From NCBI RefSeq assembly GCF_000620305.1, contig NZ_KK211100.1, positions 985,275 through 1,049,274 on the forward strand: a stretch of DNA of 64,000 bases, in the 5' to 3' direction. This DNA comes from Desulfitibacter alkalitolerans DSM 16504 (GTDB lineage Bacteria > Bacillota > DSM-16504 > Desulfitibacterales > Desulfitibacteraceae). Below, piece after piece: positions 7,809 to 17,957 of the stretch. Position 1 is the first letter of the stretch. Every line of letters starts with the position of its first letter. A program made the position numbers and the translations under genes. The notes beneath the pieces were generated by a model. That model was not told the origin of the DNA. It saw only the letters and a list, made by a program, of their open reading frames with translations, and did not search any database.

Positions 7809-8381
7809 TTACTTCCTGCTGCCTGGCTTTTCTGCACTACTGCCATCCTTGCACATTGTGCAGTCTTCGGGCTTGTATGCAGGAATGTCCAGCTCAAGCA
7901 GGGCTTTGAAAGGCACTCCAAAATCAGCCTTTCCACCACTTCTATCTATTAAAGAGGAAACGGCAGCCACCTCTCCGCCCATCTCTTTTATAAGCTTAAT
8001 TACTTCCTTGGCTGAACCACCTGTTGTTACAACGTCCTCTACCACCAGCACCTTCTGCCCAGGTTTAATTTCAAATCCTCTTCTTAAAGCCATTTCTCCA
8101 TCGGTTCTTTCGGCAAATATTCCCGGTACATTTAACGCCCTGGCTAATTCATAGGCTATAACAATGCCCCCAAGGGCTGGTCCCACTACAATTTCAATAT
8201 CAATACCTTCCAGCTTTTGAGCCAATGCTTTGCACAGCTTTTCTGCCTCCCATGGATAGCTTAACACTAGTGCACATTGCACATATTTGTCACTATGTAA
8301 TCCCGAACTTAAAAGAAAATGGCCAGTTTTTAGGGAATTGGTTTTTTCCAGTATTTCAATTATTTCGTCTCTAGTTAACAT
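7809..8381 (-). CDS. pyrE: orotate phosphoribosyltransferase
   Basis: A 190-aa cytosolic enzyme that converts orotate plus PRPP to OMP, step 5 of UMP synthesis. The PRPP-binding signature VLVVEDVVTTGGSA lies at about 108-121, and the N-terminal FLLSSGLHSDKYVQC is the substrate-loop block. The C-terminal CTMCKDGSSAEKPGSRK, with its Cys pair, is typical of the clostridial/thermophile PyrE type. Its ATG overlaps the pyrF stop by 7 nt, so translation is coupled. It is the last gene of the operon. Confidence 0.97.
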   Translation of the reverse strand: MLTRDEIIEILEKTNSLKTGHFLLSSGLHSDKYVQCALVLSYPWEAEKLCKALAQKLEGIDIEIVVGPALGGIVIAYELARALNVPGIFAERTDGEMALRRGFEIKPGQKVLVVEDVVTTGGSAKEVIKLIKEMGGEVAAVSSLIDRSGGKADFGVPFKALLELDIPAYKPEDCTMCKDGSSAEKPGSRK

Positions 8382-9097
8382 TCAAAGCCCTCCTCCATTT
8401 CTTCTAGAACTAGCTTGGCTGCTTCTGCGGGGTTTTCTGCGCCAGTAATGGGTCTGCCAACCACTAAATAGCTGGCTCCCTGGTTAATGGCATCCTTGGG
8501 TGTCATGATGCGTTTTTGGTCACCTGCTGCAGACCAGGTTGGTCTTACACCTGGACAGACAGACACAAACTCATCACCGCACGCACTTTTGATTTCTGCA
8601 GCTTCCTTGGGCGATGCAACTACACCGTCCAGGCCAGCCTCCTTGGCAAGCCTTGCCCTGGCTATTACCAGCTCCTTTACATCCTGGGTAATGCCCAACT
8701 GCAGCAGGTCATTTTGGTCAAGGCTGGTTAATACAGTAACACCTATTAACAGGGGTTTTTGCAAGCCACCTGCTGCAACCTGTTCCACGGCCTCTCTAGC
8801 ACTTGCCATCATTTGCTTTCCGCCAGGCACATGTACATTAAACATGAAAACCCCCATTTTTGCTGCTTCCCTGGCTGCTCCTGCCACAGTATTAGGGATA
8901 TCCATAAACTTTAAATCAAGGAATACCTTCTTGCCTTTTTCCTGCAGGTATTCTACTATCTTCCCTCTAGATGCCAGATATAGCTCCAGTCCTACTTTAA
9001 AGATTTCAACATCAGCCTCCAGCCTTTGGATAGCATCAACAGCCTTTTCCCTGGTGTCAAAATCAAGGGCTACAATGAGCTTGTCTTTTGCCTTCAT
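8375..9097 (-). CDS. pyrF: orotidine 5'-phosphate decarboxylase
   Basis: A 240-aa enzyme of the usual length that decarboxylates OMP to UMP, the last step of the pathway. The catalytic Lys/Asp array is in FLDLKFMDIPNTVAG, the N-terminus is LIVALDFDT, and the phosphate-binding end reads YLVVGRPIT. ATG at 9097 is chosen as start because GAGGAGG precedes it by 7 nt; the frame is open further upstream but without a ribosome site. It lies 50 nt after pyrD and overlaps pyrE by 7 nt. Confidence 0.97.
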   Translation of the reverse strand: MKAKDKLIVALDFDTREKAVDAIQRLEADVEIFKVGLELYLASRGKIVEYLQEKGKKVFLDLKFMDIPNTVAGAAREAAKMGVFMFNVHVPGGKQMMASAREAVEQVAAGGLQKPLLIGVTVLTSLDQNDLLQLGITQDVKELVIARARLAKEAGLDGVVASPKEAAEIKSACGDEFVSVCPGVRPTWSAAGDQKRIMTPKDAINQGASYLVVGRPITGAENPAEAAKLVLEEMEEGFEC

Positions 9098-9147
9098 TTG
9101 CACTCCTCCTCGTTTCAGTATCATTCACATCCAGAATACAGGGGCTG

Positions 9148-10059
9148 CTATTTCCACGCCCTGCCAGTTAACTCGGTAACATTACTAATATTTCTTTCCT
9201 TGCAGTACCTTTCTATTCCTTCAATTACCTCCACAGCAACCATAGGTTTTGCAAAGTTGCCCGTCCCAATACATACTGCATGGGCTCCTGCCAGCATAAA
9301 TTCCACAGCATCCTGCCACGAGTTGATGCCACCCATACCCACAATAGGTATCTTAACTGCCTGACTTGCCTGCCACACCATTCTGACAGCAACAGGTTTA
9401 ACTGCAGGCCCCGATAAGCCTCCCATTATGTTGCCCAAGGCAGGTCTTTGGGTTCTAATATCAATTGCCATGCCAAGGAGTGTATTTATCAGCGACAAGG
9501 CATCTGCCCCCTGCTCTTCCACAGCCCTGGCTACAGCTGCAATGTCAGTTACATTTGGACTTAGTTTCACTATTAGGGGTAAGTTCGTGACCTTTTTTAC
9601 TTCCTTAACAACATTAGCTGCCACATTGGGGCAGCTTCCAAATGCCATGCCACCTTCTTTTACATTGGGGCAGGAAATGTTTACCTCCAGGGCAGCAATT
9701 CCTTCCTTGCCATTAAGATGCTCTGCAACCTGACAGTATTCTTCCACAGTGCTTCCTGAAATATTAGGTATGATTGCTGTTCCCAGGCCCTTTACCCTGG
9801 GCAGGTATTCATTAACGAAGGCTTCTACACCTGGATTTTCTAGCCCAATGGAATTTAAGATTCCCGAGGGTGTCTCCCAGAGTCTTGGAGGCGGGTTGCC
9901 ATGTCTTGGTTTAAATGTAATCCCCTTTGTAAAAATTGCACCAAGTTTTCCCGGATCATAAAAATCAGCATATTCAAGTCCAAAGCCATAGGTTCCTGAG
10001 GCTACAGTTACAGGGTTATTCAATTCCAGGGCGCCTAGCTTTACCTTTAAGTTTACCAT
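9148..10059 (-). CDS. pyrD: dihydroorotate dehydrogenase class 1B, catalytic subunit
   Basis: A 303-aa FMN enzyme that oxidises dihydroorotate to orotate. The catalytic Cys lies in LEVNISCPNVKEGG, the substrate/FMN blocks are NSIGLENPGVEAF and LSPNVTDI, and the C-terminal GMGGINSWQDA and HAVCIGTGNF bind the FMN phosphate. The class 1B assignment rests on the adjacent pyrK, which passes electrons to NAD+. ATG at 10059 shares its A with the TAA of pyrK (TAATG), and the ribosome site GAGGTGAA is inside pyrK; the upstream in-frame codons are pyrK sequence in another frame. Confidence 0.97.
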   Translation of the reverse strand: MVNLKVKLGALELNNPVTVASGTYGFGLEYADFYDPGKLGAIFTKGITFKPRHGNPPPRLWETPSGILNSIGLENPGVEAFVNEYLPRVKGLGTAIIPNISGSTVEEYCQVAEHLNGKEGIAALEVNISCPNVKEGGMAFGSCPNVAANVVKEVKKVTNLPLIVKLSPNVTDIAAVARAVEEQGADALSLINTLLGMAIDIRTQRPALGNIMGGLSGPAVKPVAVRMVWQASQAVKIPIVGMGGINSWQDAVEFMLAGAHAVCIGTGNFAKPMVAVEVIEGIERYCKERNISNVTELTGRAWK

Positions 10060-10835
10060 TAGAATTTCACCTCGCCAGACCAGAATACAGGGCCATCCTT
10101 GCAAACCTTTGGATAGCCTCCCTTAGTTCCTGAAACACAGGTGCAGCCCAGGCATGCTCCAACACCGCAGGCCATTGACGCTTCCAGTGATATCTGACAT
10201 GGAACATTCAACCCTGAAGCGGCCTTCACCACAGCCCTTAACATGCCTTCTGGGCCGCATGCATAAATAACAGCATTGCCCATATCTATTAAGGGTGCCA
10301 GGTGTTCTGTAACAAGACCTTTTTTGCCCAGACTCCCATCTTCTGTTACCTCTATGACCTGGCCAAATTCTTTAAATGCCTTTGCCCTGACCAGGCCTTG
10401 AGCCCCTGCTGCTCCCAGTAATGATACCACTTCTTTTCCAAGAAGCTTTAGCTCTTCGGCAAGGGCAAGGAGTGGGGCAATCCCCATGCCGCCGCCCACC
10501 AGCACAGTCCTTTGCTCCTGCACCTTTAATTCAAAGCCCCTGCCTAGAGGTCCCATGACTGATATGGTATCAGCTGCGGACCTTTTGGATAACATTGTGG
10601 TACCTTTACCCACAACCAGGTAGTAAAGTTCAATGGTACCCTTCCCCTTGTTTATCTTGTGGATACTAATGGGCCGTCTTAGCAGGGGATCTGATGCATC
10701 TTCTGCTCCGCAGGCTATATGTACAAACTGCCCAGGTAGTGCAGAAGCAGCTACCTGGGGACTGAAAACTTCCATTAAATATTGATTATGCCCCAAGTTT
10801 TCATGTACAAGTATTTTTCCGTCTTCTAATAACAT
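10059..10835 (-). CDS. pyrK: dihydroorotate dehydrogenase electron-transfer subunit
   Basis: A 258-aa FAD and [2Fe-2S] protein that carries electrons from PyrD to NAD+. The FAD motif is LLRRPISIH at about 50-58, the NAD-binding segment VLVGGGMGIAPLLALAEEL at about 112-130, and the iron-sulfur ligands are four Cys in ACGVGACLGCTC and YPKVCKDG near the C-terminus. It lies about 100 nt after carB, with a short direct repeat in between, and is translationally coupled to pyrD by TAATG. Confidence 0.96.
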   Translation of the reverse strand: MLLEDGKILVHENLGHNQYLMEVFSPQVAASALPGQFVHIACGAEDASDPLLRRPISIHKINKGKGTIELYYLVVGKGTTMLSKRSAADTISVMGPLGRGFELKVQEQRTVLVGGGMGIAPLLALAEELKLLGKEVVSLLGAAGAQGLVRAKAFKEFGQVIEVTEDGSLGKKGLVTEHLAPLIDMGNAVIYACGPEGMLRAVVKAASGLNVPCQISLEASMACGVGACLGCTCVSGTKGGYPKVCKDGPVFWSGEVKF

Positions 10836-10875
10836 TAGTTCACCTCATTGTATTCTCATCTAATACCTTTAGTAC

Positions 10876-10906
10876 TAATTAGCACTACTAATATTAATTA
10901 GCACTA
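10876..10906. repeat. 12-bp direct repeat between carB and pyrK
   Basis: TAATTAGCACTA occurs at 10876-10887 and again at 10895-10906, about 40 nt upstream of the pyrK start. It is AT-rich and may be an operator, an internal promoter region or simple slippage; nothing in the sequence decides between these. Confidence 0.5.
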
Positions 10907-10935
10907 CATTATCATAACTATAACCATTTGTGAAA

Positions 10936-13900
10936 TTAGCCAAGAGAACCGTCCCCCCGGTTGTAGTCCTGGAGGGATTTTACGCGGACCATGGATTCCA
11001 TGATCTTTAGAATAGCCTTGGCTGTATCCAGGGAAGTGGTGCAGGCTACGCCATATTCAACAGCTGCCCTTCTTATTTTAAATCCATCCTTGGCCGGTTC
11101 CTTGCCCCTGGTAAGGGTGTTAATAATCAGGTCAGCCCTGCCTTTTCTAATATATTCTACCACATTATGACTGCCGTCTCTAAGCTTATTTACCACTTCA
11201 ACTGAAATACCCTCACCTTCAAGCATTTGTGCTGTACCTGGAGTTGCAGCCAGATTATAGCCCAGACTGTGAAATCTCTGCAAAATTGGCAGCGCTTCAC
11301 TTTTATCCTTATCAGCTATGGTGGCAAGGATTGTTCCCTGGGGTGGTATATCATAGCCGGCAGCTAGCAGGGCCTTGTACATGGCTTTAGTTGGATCGGC
11401 ATCAAGACCCAGGACCTCTCCAGTAGACTTCATCTCGGGGCCAAGGGATGTCTCAACCTCTGTAAGCTTGGAGAAGGAGAATACAGGCATTTTTACGGCA
11501 GTTAGGTTTTTCGGCTCTACAAAGATAGTGTGTTCATTGTAGTTTGGTGTTAGTCCCTGTTCTGCAAGGCTTTTGCCCATCATGATCTTGGTTGCCACTT
11601 TTATGAGTGGAATGTTAATTACCTTGGAGATGAAGGGGACTGTTCTGCTTGAACGCGGATTTGCTTCTATTACATAAACCTCGTCATCCTGTATTACATA
11701 TTGGATGTTAAGCATGCCTATTACCTGAAGCCCCCTGGTAAGCTTTGTTGTGTATTCTATAAGGGTGTCAACTACCCTTGGAGCTAGAGAGCGTGATGGA
11801 TATACAGCACTGCTGTCCCCAGAGTGAATCCCGGCCCTTTCAACGTGCTCCATTATCCCTGGAATTAATACATGGGTTCCGTCACTTACTGCATCTACTT
11901 CTACCTCCCTGCCTAATAAGTAGCGGTCAACAAGTATTGGGTTGTTTTTAGATATTTTAACTGCCTGTTCCAGATACTGATGCAGCTCTTCCCTGTTATA
12001 TACAATTTCCATGGCTCTTCCTCCCAGTACATAGGATGGACGAACCAATACTGGAAATCCTAACTCCAATGCAATATCCTCTGCTTCTGCAAGGGATAAG
12101 GCAATTCTTCCTTCAGGGTGTTTAATAGCAAGTTCCTTCAACAATTCATGGAATTTTTCCCTGTCCTCGGCTATATCCATGTTTTTAACACTAGTGCCAA
12201 GAATTTTAGCTCCAGCATTTGCCAGGGGCCTGGCCAGGTTAATGGCAGTTTGTCCTCCAAACTGGGTTATGACGCCGGCAGGCTTTTCCTGATCTATGAC
12301 ATTGAGTACTTCTTCTTCACTTAAAGGTTCAAAGTATAGTCTATTGCTTGTGTCATAATCAGTGCTTACTGTTTCAGGGTTATTGTTGATAACTATTGAT
12401 TCAACTCCTGCTTCCTGCAGCGCCCAGGAGGAGTGAACTGAACAGTAATCAAATTCGATGCCCTGGCCGATACGAATGGGTCCTGAACCCAGCACAAGGA
12501 CTTTTTCAGCCTGGCTTTTTTCTAATTCATTTGTTTCCCCATATGTTGAATAATAATAAGGCGTGGCTGCGGGGAATTCTCCTGCACAGGTATCCACCAT
12601 GCGATAGCTTGCTTCTATACCGTACCCTTTTCTCATCTCCCTGACCTCTTGTGCTGACAAGTTCCAGTAGGAACCTATTTGCTTGTCAGCAAAGCCAAGA
12701 CTTTTTGCCTGGATCAACAGATCCTTGTCTGGTCCTGCTGCAAGCCTTTCTTCCCAGTCAACCAGTTCCTTTATTTTTGCCAAAAAGAACCTGGTAATGG
12801 CTGTAATTTCTTCAACCTCATCAATTGTAAAACCTCTTCTAAAGGCTTCCGCCACAACCCACAAGCGCCTGTCATCAGCATGTCTTAATCCCTGCACTAT
12901 AGCTTCCCGTGACCATTCTTTCAAGGAATCCATTACAAGGGTGTCACTGTCCAGTTCAAGAGAGCGTATGCCTTTTAACAGGGCTGACTCAAAGCTTCTG
13001 CCCAGGGCCATTATTTCTCCAGTAGCCTTCATTTGTGAACCAAGCCTTCTATGGGCACTTTCAAATTTATCAAAGGGCCAGCGCGGTATTTTTATCACCA
13101 CGTAGTCTAAAGCAGGCTCAAAGCAGGCTGATGTGCTGCCGGTAACCTGGTTAGTTATCTCATCCAGGCTGTAACCCATGGCTATTTTTGTAGCCACCCT
13201 GGCTATAGGATAGCCTGTTGCCTTGGAAGCCAAAGCACTTGAACGGCTCACCCTTGGATTAACCTCTATTACGTAATATTTCAGTTCTCTGGGATGAAGG
13301 GCATATTGAATATTGCATCCCCCTTCTATTCCCAGGGCTCTAATAATCTTTATAGACGCTGAACGAAGGGTTTGATGTTCTTCATCTGACAAGGTCTGGG
13401 TAGGCGCCACCACTATACTGTCCCCAGTATGAATACCTACCGGATCAATATTCTCCATGCTGCAGATGGTGATACAGTTATCCTTTCCATCCCTGATAAC
13501 CTCATATTCAATCTCTTTCCAGCCGGCAACAGAACGTTCAATTAAAAGCTGACCAATGGGACTGAGCTTTATACCCTTTGAGGAAATTATCTCCAATTCC
13601 CGGGCATTGCCAGCCACACCGCCTCCTGTTCCACCCAGGGTGTAAGCGGGCCTCACAATTACCGGAAAGCCCAGGTTTTGTGCAAAGTCTAGAGCTTCTT
13701 CAACTGAATTGACTATGGCACTTTCAGGAACTGGTTCATCCAATTCTTCCATCATATTTTTGAAAAGCTTTCTATCCTCAGCCTTTTTAATTGCCTCAAC
13801 TGATGTTCCCAGAAGCTTGAGCTTATATTTTTCCAGGATGCCCACTTCCCACAGCTTCTGGGCCATGTTTAATCCTATTTGACCTCCCAGGGTTGGCAGC

Positions 13901-14157
13901 AGGCCATCAGGCCGTTCAACCTTGATGACCTCTTCTACAAAGTCAAGGGTTAATGGTTCAAGATATACCCTGTCTGCTATTTCTGCATCAGTCATAATGG
14001 TAGCCGGATTGCTGTTAATGAGGACAACCTCTATGCCCTCTTCTTTTAAAGTCCTGCAGGCTTGTGTGCCGGCATAGTCAAATTCGGCTGCCTGCCCTAT
14101 GATAATTGGACCTGAACCTATAACTAAAACCTTTTTTATTGACTCTTTTTTAGGCAT
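10936..14157 (-). CDS. carB: carbamoyl-phosphate synthase large subunit
   Basis: A 1073-aa synthetase that makes carbamoyl phosphate from bicarbonate, ATP and ammonia delivered by CarA. It has two homologous ATP-grasp halves: [20 protein letters not shown] opens the first, [20 protein letters not shown] the second (about residue 555), with the C-terminal MGS-like allosteric domain from about 935. ATG at 14157 is used, 7 nt after GGGAGGT; it overlaps carA by 8 nt. The final residues (NRGDGSLG and stop) are encoded by a copy of the dispersed AACCGTCCCC repeat at 10938-10963, so the native C-terminus appears to have been replaced or extended. Confidence 0.97.
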   Translation of the reverse strand: MPKKESIKKVLVIGSGPIIIGQAAEFDYAGTQACRTLKEEGIEVVLINSNPATIMTDAEIADRVYLEPLTLDFVEEVIKVERPDGLLPTLGGQIGLNMAQKLWEVGILEKYKLKLLGTSVEAIKKAEDRKLFKNMMEELDEPVPESAIVNSVEEALDFAQNLGFPVIVRPAYTLGGTGGGVAGNARELEIISSKGIKLSPIGQLLIERSVAGWKEIEYEVIRDGKDNCITICSMENIDPVGIHTGDSIVVAPTQTLSDEEHQTLRSASIKIIRALGIEGGCNIQYALHPRELKYYVIEVNPRVSRSSALASKATGYPIARVATKIAMGYSLDEITNQVTGSTSACFEPALDYVVIKIPRWPFDKFESAHRRLGSQMKATGEIMALGRSFESALLKGIRSLELDSDTLVMDSLKEWSREAIVQGLRHADDRRLWVVAEAFRRGFTIDEVEEITAITRFFLAKIKELVDWEERLAAGPDKDLLIQAKSLGFADKQIGSYWNLSAQEVREMRKGYGIEASYRMVDTCAGEFPAATPYYYSTYGETNELEKSQAEKVLVLGSGPIRIGQGIEFDYCSVHSSWALQEAGVESIVINNNPETVSTDYDTSNRLYFEPLSEEEVLNVIDQEKPAGVITQFGGQTAINLARPLANAGAKILGTSVKNMDIAEDREKFHELLKELAIKHPEGRIALSLAEAEDIALELGFPVLVRPSYVLGGRAMEIVYNREELHQYLEQAVKISKNNPILVDRYLLGREVEVDAVSDGTHVLIPGIMEHVERAGIHSGDSSAVYPSRSLAPRVVDTLIEYTTKLTRGLQVIGMLNIQYVIQDDEVYVIEANPRSSRTVPFISKVINIPLIKVATKIMMGKSLAEQGLTPNYNEHTIFVEPKNLTAVKMPVFSFSKLTEVETSLGPEMKSTGEVLGLDADPTKAMYKALLAAGYDIPPQGTILATIADKDKSEALPILQRFHSLGYNLAATPGTAQMLEGEGISVEVVNKLRDGSHNVVEYIRKGRADLIINTLTRGKEPAKDGFKIRRAAVEYGVACTTSLDTAKAILKIMESMVRVKSLQDYNRGDGSLG
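10938..10963. repeat. AACCGTCCCC palindromic repeat, copy 1 (inside carB 3' end)
   Basis: AGCCAAGAGAACCGTCCCCC followed by CGGTTG. It matches the right arm of the palindrome at 59280-59340 apart from one base, and shares its core with copies at 26286 and 30174. AACCG and CGGTT within the unit can pair. It encodes the last codons and the stop of carB. Confidence 0.85.
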
Positions 14158-15238
14158 GGCTGCCACCTCCCTGGAGTGAGATCATGTTCATGAATTCTTT
14201 AAAGAGGTATTCTGTATCCTTTGGTCCGGGGGCACCTTCTGGATGAAATTGTATTGAAAATACAGGCAAGTGTCCATGCTTGATACCTTCTATGGACCCA
14301 TCATTTAAATTAATATGGGTAATTACAACATCATCAGGCAGGTCCTCCTTGCTCAAGCAAAATCCATGGTTTTGCGATGTAACAAACACCCTGTCCTTTT
14401 GCAAATCCTTAACTGGCTGATTGCCGCCCCTGTGACCGAACTTCATTTTGTATGTCCTTGCGCCCAGGGCAGTTCCAAGTATCTGATGGCCCATGCATAT
14501 GCCCATTACTGGCATGGAATTTAACAGGCTTTTAACTGTATCTATAGCATGGGGTATCATCATGGGATCACCGGGGCCATTGGATAAAAGAAGTCCATCA
14601 GGTTCCGCAGCTTTGATTTCTTCTGGTGTGGCATGAGCCGGAAAAACAATAACTGTACAGCCCAGCTTGTTTAATGATCTGATAATGTTGCTCTTGACTC
14701 CAAAATCAAGCACTGCCACTGCAGGCCATCCCCCTGGTATGGTATACTTCTTTGGGGTCGTTACCTGGTCAACCAGGTTCTGCTCTGTAATTGGCAGTAT
14801 CTCATTGGCTTTTTGCAGCAATTCTTCAATTGGAGTTTCTTTAGTGCTGATTATTCCCCTCATTGAGCCATGGGTTCTTATGTGCCGGGTTAATGTTCTT
14901 GTATCAACGCCTTTTATTCCTATGAGCCGGTTTTCTTCTAAATACTGCTGCAGGGTCTTACCCTTTAAGCCCTTCTGGTAAGACATGGTCTCTTCTTTAA
15001 TAATAATACCCCTGGCAGCCGTGTTAGCTGATTCTTGATAGCGACTGGCCATGCCATAGTTGCCTACCAGAGGATAGGTTAAAGTAATAAGCTGCCCTGC
15101 AAAGGACGGGTCAGAAATAATCTCCTGATATCCAGTCATTGCTGTGCTAAAAACAACTTCCCCGCCAGCCTCTCCATTAATTCCGCATGAAATGCCTTGA
15201 AATACCGTCCCATCTTCTAAAACTAAAACCGCCTTCAT
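14150..15238 (-). CDS. carA: carbamoyl-phosphate synthase small subunit (glutaminase)
   Basis: A 362-aa subunit that hydrolyses glutamine and channels ammonia to CarB. The N-terminal CPSase domain opens [14 protein letters not shown]; the C-terminal class I amidotransferase domain has the nucleophile elbow [10 protein letters not shown] (Cys) and the catalytic His/Glu in [10 protein letters not shown]. It lies 30 nt after pyrC, with ribosome site AGGGGGACTCCT before ATG, and overlaps carB by 8 nt. Confidence 0.97.
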   Translation of the reverse strand: MKAVLVLEDGTVFQGISCGINGEAGGEVVFSTAMTGYQEIISDPSFAGQLITLTYPLVGNYGMASRYQESANTAARGIIIKEETMSYQKGLKGKTLQQYLEENRLIGIKGVDTRTLTRHIRTHGSMRGIISTKETPIEELLQKANEILPITEQNLVDQVTTPKKYTIPGGWPAVAVLDFGVKSNIIRSLNKLGCTVIVFPAHATPEEIKAAEPDGLLLSNGPGDPMMIPHAIDTVKSLLNSMPVMGICMGHQILGTALGARTYKMKFGHRGGNQPVKDLQKDRVFVTSQNHGFCLSKEDLPDDVVITHINLNDGSIEGIKHGHLPVFSIQFHPEGAPGPKDTEYLFKEFMNMISLQGGGSHA

Positions 15239-15268
15239 AGGAGTCCCCCTTCATTAAAACTAATTTTC

Positions 15269-16543
15269 TTAACTGGTGGTTATTATCTGTCCCTTATAAA
15301 TGGTCATAACGGGCCAACCCTTTAGCTCTTTGCCATGATAAGGGTTATATTTGCCCATTGAAACAAAGCTGTTGACATCTACTTTTTTCGTCAATTCCAT
15401 GTCCAGTATGGTCAGATTGGCTGCCGCACCTGGAACCAACCCTTCATATTTAATTCCCAGTATGGCTGCAGGACCTGTTGTAAACTTGCACAGCAGTTCC
15501 ATTAATGGCATTTGTTTTTTGTGGTACAAGTAATGTAGTGCTGCGGCTACTGAAGTTTCTACACCTGAAATTCCAAAGGCAGCATATTCATATTCCACAT
15601 TTTTGTCCTCAGAGGTATGGGGTGCATGGTCAGAAGCTATTGCGTCAATGGCTCCGTCTAAAAGGCCGGCAATTACTGCCTCCACATGCTCCTGGGAGCG
15701 AAGGGGCGGATTCACCTTGGTAGCAGTATTATAGCCAACTACCTCAGCATCAGTAAGGCTAAAGTGATGGGGTGCTGCTTCTGCTGTTACCTTAAGACCT
15801 TTTTTCTTGGCTGCCCTTACCATCTCAACTGCACCTGCAGTACTAATATGGGAAATATGAAGTCTGGCACCTGTATATTCTGCAAGGGCTATATCTCTTG
15901 CAACTGCAACATCCTCAGCAACACTTGGTATTCCTTTAAGTCCCAGGATGGTGCTGAAATAGCCTTCATGCATGGAGCCGCCGCTTAAGTTTTTGTCCTC
16001 ACTGTGGGAAAGAATGGGCAGGTCAAAAAGCAGGGAGTATTCCATTGCCCTTCTCATTACCTCAGGATTTGCAACTGGCTCACCGTCATCTGATAAAGCA
16101 ACTGCCCCGGCATTTTTTAAGATGCCATATTCTGCTATCTCTTCGCCCTTGCGTCCCTTGGTAATAGCTGCACAGGGCAGGACCTCTATGACACCTTCCC
16201 TTTGCGCTTTGCACTTTACATATTCTATAGTTGTTTCATTATCCAGAGCCGGCTTTGTATTGGGCATTGCAACTACAGTAGTAAAACCCCCAGCTGCAGC
16301 TGCTCTTGTCCCTGAAGCAATTGTCTCTTTATGTTCATAGCCAGGCTCTCTCAAATGTACATGCATATCAATAAAGCCCGGGGAAACCACTCTACCCTCC
16401 AGATCTATCACCCTGGTATCTGGACCTGGCTTTAAACCATGGTTTACAGCACGAATTTTATCATTGATGATTAGTATGTCTCCTTCATGTTCGGTCTTTG
16501 TTACGGGATCCATTATCCGACCATTTTTAAGCAGTAACTGCAT
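15269..16543 (-). CDS. pyrC: dihydroorotase
   Basis: A 424-aa zinc amidohydrolase of the long, Bacillus-like type I class, which cyclises carbamoyl-aspartate to dihydroorotate. The metal ligands are seen in [17 protein letters not shown] (HxH), in later His residues in LHISHIST, and in the catalytic Asp of [13 protein letters not shown] at 16543 is used because GGAGGAGG stands upstream within pyrB; the two genes overlap by 17 nt. Confidence 0.97.
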   Translation of the reverse strand: MQLLLKNGRIMDPVTKTEHEGDILIINDKIRAVNHGLKPGPDTRVIDLEGRVVSPGFIDMHVHLREPGYEHKETIASGTRAAAAGGFTTVVAMPNTKPALDNETTIEYVKCKAQREGVIEVLPCAAITKGRKGEEIAEYGILKNAGAVALSDDGEPVANPEVMRRAMEYSLLFDLPILSHSEDKNLSGGSMHEGYFSTILGLKGIPSVAEDVAVARDIALAEYTGARLHISHISTAGAVEMVRAAKKKGLKVTAEAAPHHFSLTDAEVVGYNTATKVNPPLRSQEHVEAVIAGLLDGAIDAIASDHAPHTSEDKNVEYEYAAFGISGVETSVAAALHYLYHKKQMPLMELLCKFTTGPAAILGIKYEGLVPGAAANLTILDMELTKKVDVNSFVSMGKYNPYHGKELKGWPVMTIYKGQIITTS

Positions 16544-17465
16544 CACTAGCTCCTCCTCCCATTAGATATAATAGGGCCATTCTCACTGCAACACCATTTG
16601 TAACCTGCTCTTCTATAACTGACTGTACACCATCAGCCACATCTGAGGAAATTTCCACTCCCCTGTTCATTGGACCAGGGTGCATTACAAGGGCATCCGC
16701 CTTTGCAAGGCTTAATCTCTTTGTGTTTAATCCATAATACTGGGCATATTCTCTAATTGAAGGGAACAAGCCCTTTTGCTGTCTTTCCAGCTGCACCCTC
16801 AGCATCATTACAACATCTGCATCTTTAACAGCCTCATCCATATTTGTAACTATCTTTGCTCCTGCCTTTTGCAGGTCCCTGGGAATAAGGGTGGTGGGTC
16901 CGCAAAGGACCACATCTGCTCCCATGGTAGTCAGGCCCCAGAAGTTAGAGCGGGCAACCCTGCTGTGTGCCAGATCTCCAATAATTGCAACCTTTAACCC
17001 CTCAATCTTGCCCTTGTATTGTTTAATGGTCAGCATATCCAGAAGAGCCTGGGTTGGATGCTCATGGTAACCATCTCCGGCATTGATAATTCTTGCCTTC
17101 ATACTCCTGCCGAGGAGAGCAGGGGCACCTGCAGCACTATGGCGGATTATTACTATATCTGTTGCCATGGCATCCAGGGTTTTACCTGTATCAATAAGTG
17201 TCTCTCCCTTTACAACACTGCTGGTAGACACATTTAAGTTAGACATGTCGGCACTCATATACTTGCCTGCCAATTCGAAGGATGTTCTTGTCCGGGTACT
17301 TGGCTCATAAAAAAGATTAATTACAACTCTTCCCCTCAAGGTAGGCACCTTTTTTATGTCTCTGGTCATGATTTCTTTTAGTGAGTCTGCTGTATTTATG
17401 ACTAGCTCTATTTCTTCCCTTGAAACACCTTGTAAACCCAGTAAATCCTTTGATTTAATACCCAC
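16527..17465 (-). CDS. pyrB: aspartate carbamoyltransferase catalytic subunit
   Basis: A 312-aa enzyme condensing carbamoyl phosphate and aspartate. The carbamoyl-phosphate loop reads [15 protein letters not shown] (about 53-67), followed by HPTQALLDM and the aspartate-binding [13 protein letters not shown]. No pyrI regulatory subunit is present, as expected in Firmicutes. GTG at 17465 is the start, behind AAGAAGGGGG. It is the first gene of the operon, directly downstream of the second PyrR attenuator. Confidence 0.97.
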   Translation of the reverse strand: MGIKSKDLLGLQGVSREEIELVINTADSLKEIMTRDIKKVPTLRGRVVINLFYEPSTRTRTSFELAGKYMSADMSNLNVSTSSVVKGETLIDTGKTLDAMATDIVIIRHSAAGAPALLGRSMKARIINAGDGYHEHPTQALLDMLTIKQYKGKIEGLKVAIIGDLAHSRVARSNFWGLTTMGADVVLCGPTTLIPRDLQKAGAKIVTNMDEAVKDADVVMMLRVQLERQQKGLFPSIREYAQYYGLNTKRLSLAKADALVMHPGPMNRGVEISSDVADGVQSVIEEQVTNGVAVRMALLYLMGGGASDAVTA

Positions 17466-17513
17466 AATTTTACCCCCTTCTTGTTTTGTTACTTATTATT
17501 CACTTTGCCCATG

Positions 17514-17543
17514 AAAAAAACTCCTTACATTAGCGGTAAGGAG
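17514..17543 (-). terminator. pyr attenuator 2 terminator
   Basis: CTCCTTAC and GTAAGGAG form an 8-bp stem, with seven T residues following on the minus strand, about 50 nt before pyrB. It lies downstream of the second PyrR box and is the termination half of an attenuator. Confidence 0.9.
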
Positions 17544-17590
17544 CTTGCTTTTTAAAACCCTCTGGTTTGATCACTGTTAGATTCCTTTTT

Positions 17591-17604
17591 AGCCTCACCG
17601 GACT
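17591..17604 (-). promoter_or_regulatory. PyrR-binding loop 2 (anti-antiterminator)
   Basis: The RNA-like strand reads AGTCCGGTGAGGCT, matching the Bacillus PyrR recognition consensus ARUCCNGNGAGGYU. Flanking CCTTT and AAAGG segments can close the stem. In known pyr operons, PyrR bound to UMP stabilises this hairpin, so the downstream terminator forms and pyrimidine synthesis is lowered. Confidence 0.92.
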
Positions 17605-17647
17605 AAATTAAAGGTGTAGCATATTTAATTGTAGCAGTTATTCCAGC

Positions 17648-17684
17648 AAAAAAGCCCCTTACTGTGACACACAGCAAGCGGCTC
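17648..17684 (-). terminator. pyr attenuator 1 terminator
   Basis: Read on the minus strand, GAGCCGCTTGCTGTG can pair imperfectly with CACAGTAAGGGGCTT and is followed by TTTTTT. It belongs to the first PyrR box at 17710-17723. Confidence 0.85.
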
Positions 17685-17709
17685 TACTTACACCATGACT
17701 TACCTTGCC

Positions 17710-17723
17710 AGCCTCACAGGACT
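17710..17723 (-). promoter_or_regulatory. PyrR-binding loop 1 (anti-antiterminator)
   Basis: AGTCCTGTGAGGCT on the minus strand fits the PyrR consensus, closed by ACCTT and AAGGT. It begins about 15 nt into the predicted transcript. It is strikingly similar to loop 2 and its flanks, which suggests a local duplication. Confidence 0.92.
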
Positions 17724-17744
17724 AACTTAAAGGTATTTTCTAAA

Positions 17745-17773
17745 ATTGTAGTCTATATACTTGTCCCAGTCAA
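17745..17773 (-). promoter_or_regulatory. pyr operon promoter
   Basis: TTGACT (17773-17768) and TACAAT (17750-17745) on the minus strand, with a 17-bp spacer, form a good sigma-A-type promoter whose transcript would begin just before PyrR box 1. Confidence 0.85.
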
Positions 17774-17934
17774 GTAGTATTGAAAAATATTTTTATATCG
17801 AAATTGCTTCCTTTATATATTTTTTTAATAACACAAACGAACTAACGGGCACCTTTTGACAATTGCTATGAAGTTTTTGGCTTAATTACTAATAACATCC
17901 ACTACTATTAGGCTGCTAAATTCCTGGCTCATTA

Positions 17935-17957
17935 GCAACCACATCGGTTGCTTTTTT
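17935..17957 (+). terminator. plus-strand terminator-like hairpin beside mazF
   Basis: GCAACC, loop ACATC, GGTTGC and a run of T on the plus strand, ending at the mazF stop. No plus-strand gene precedes it, so it may end an unseen short transcript or be fortuitous. The opposite strand lacks a T tract. Confidence 0.45.

Noticed and set aside
8487..9179. Long open frame on the plus strand opposite pyrF
   Set aside because: It is the complement of pyrF; its translation has no family features and no ribosome site.
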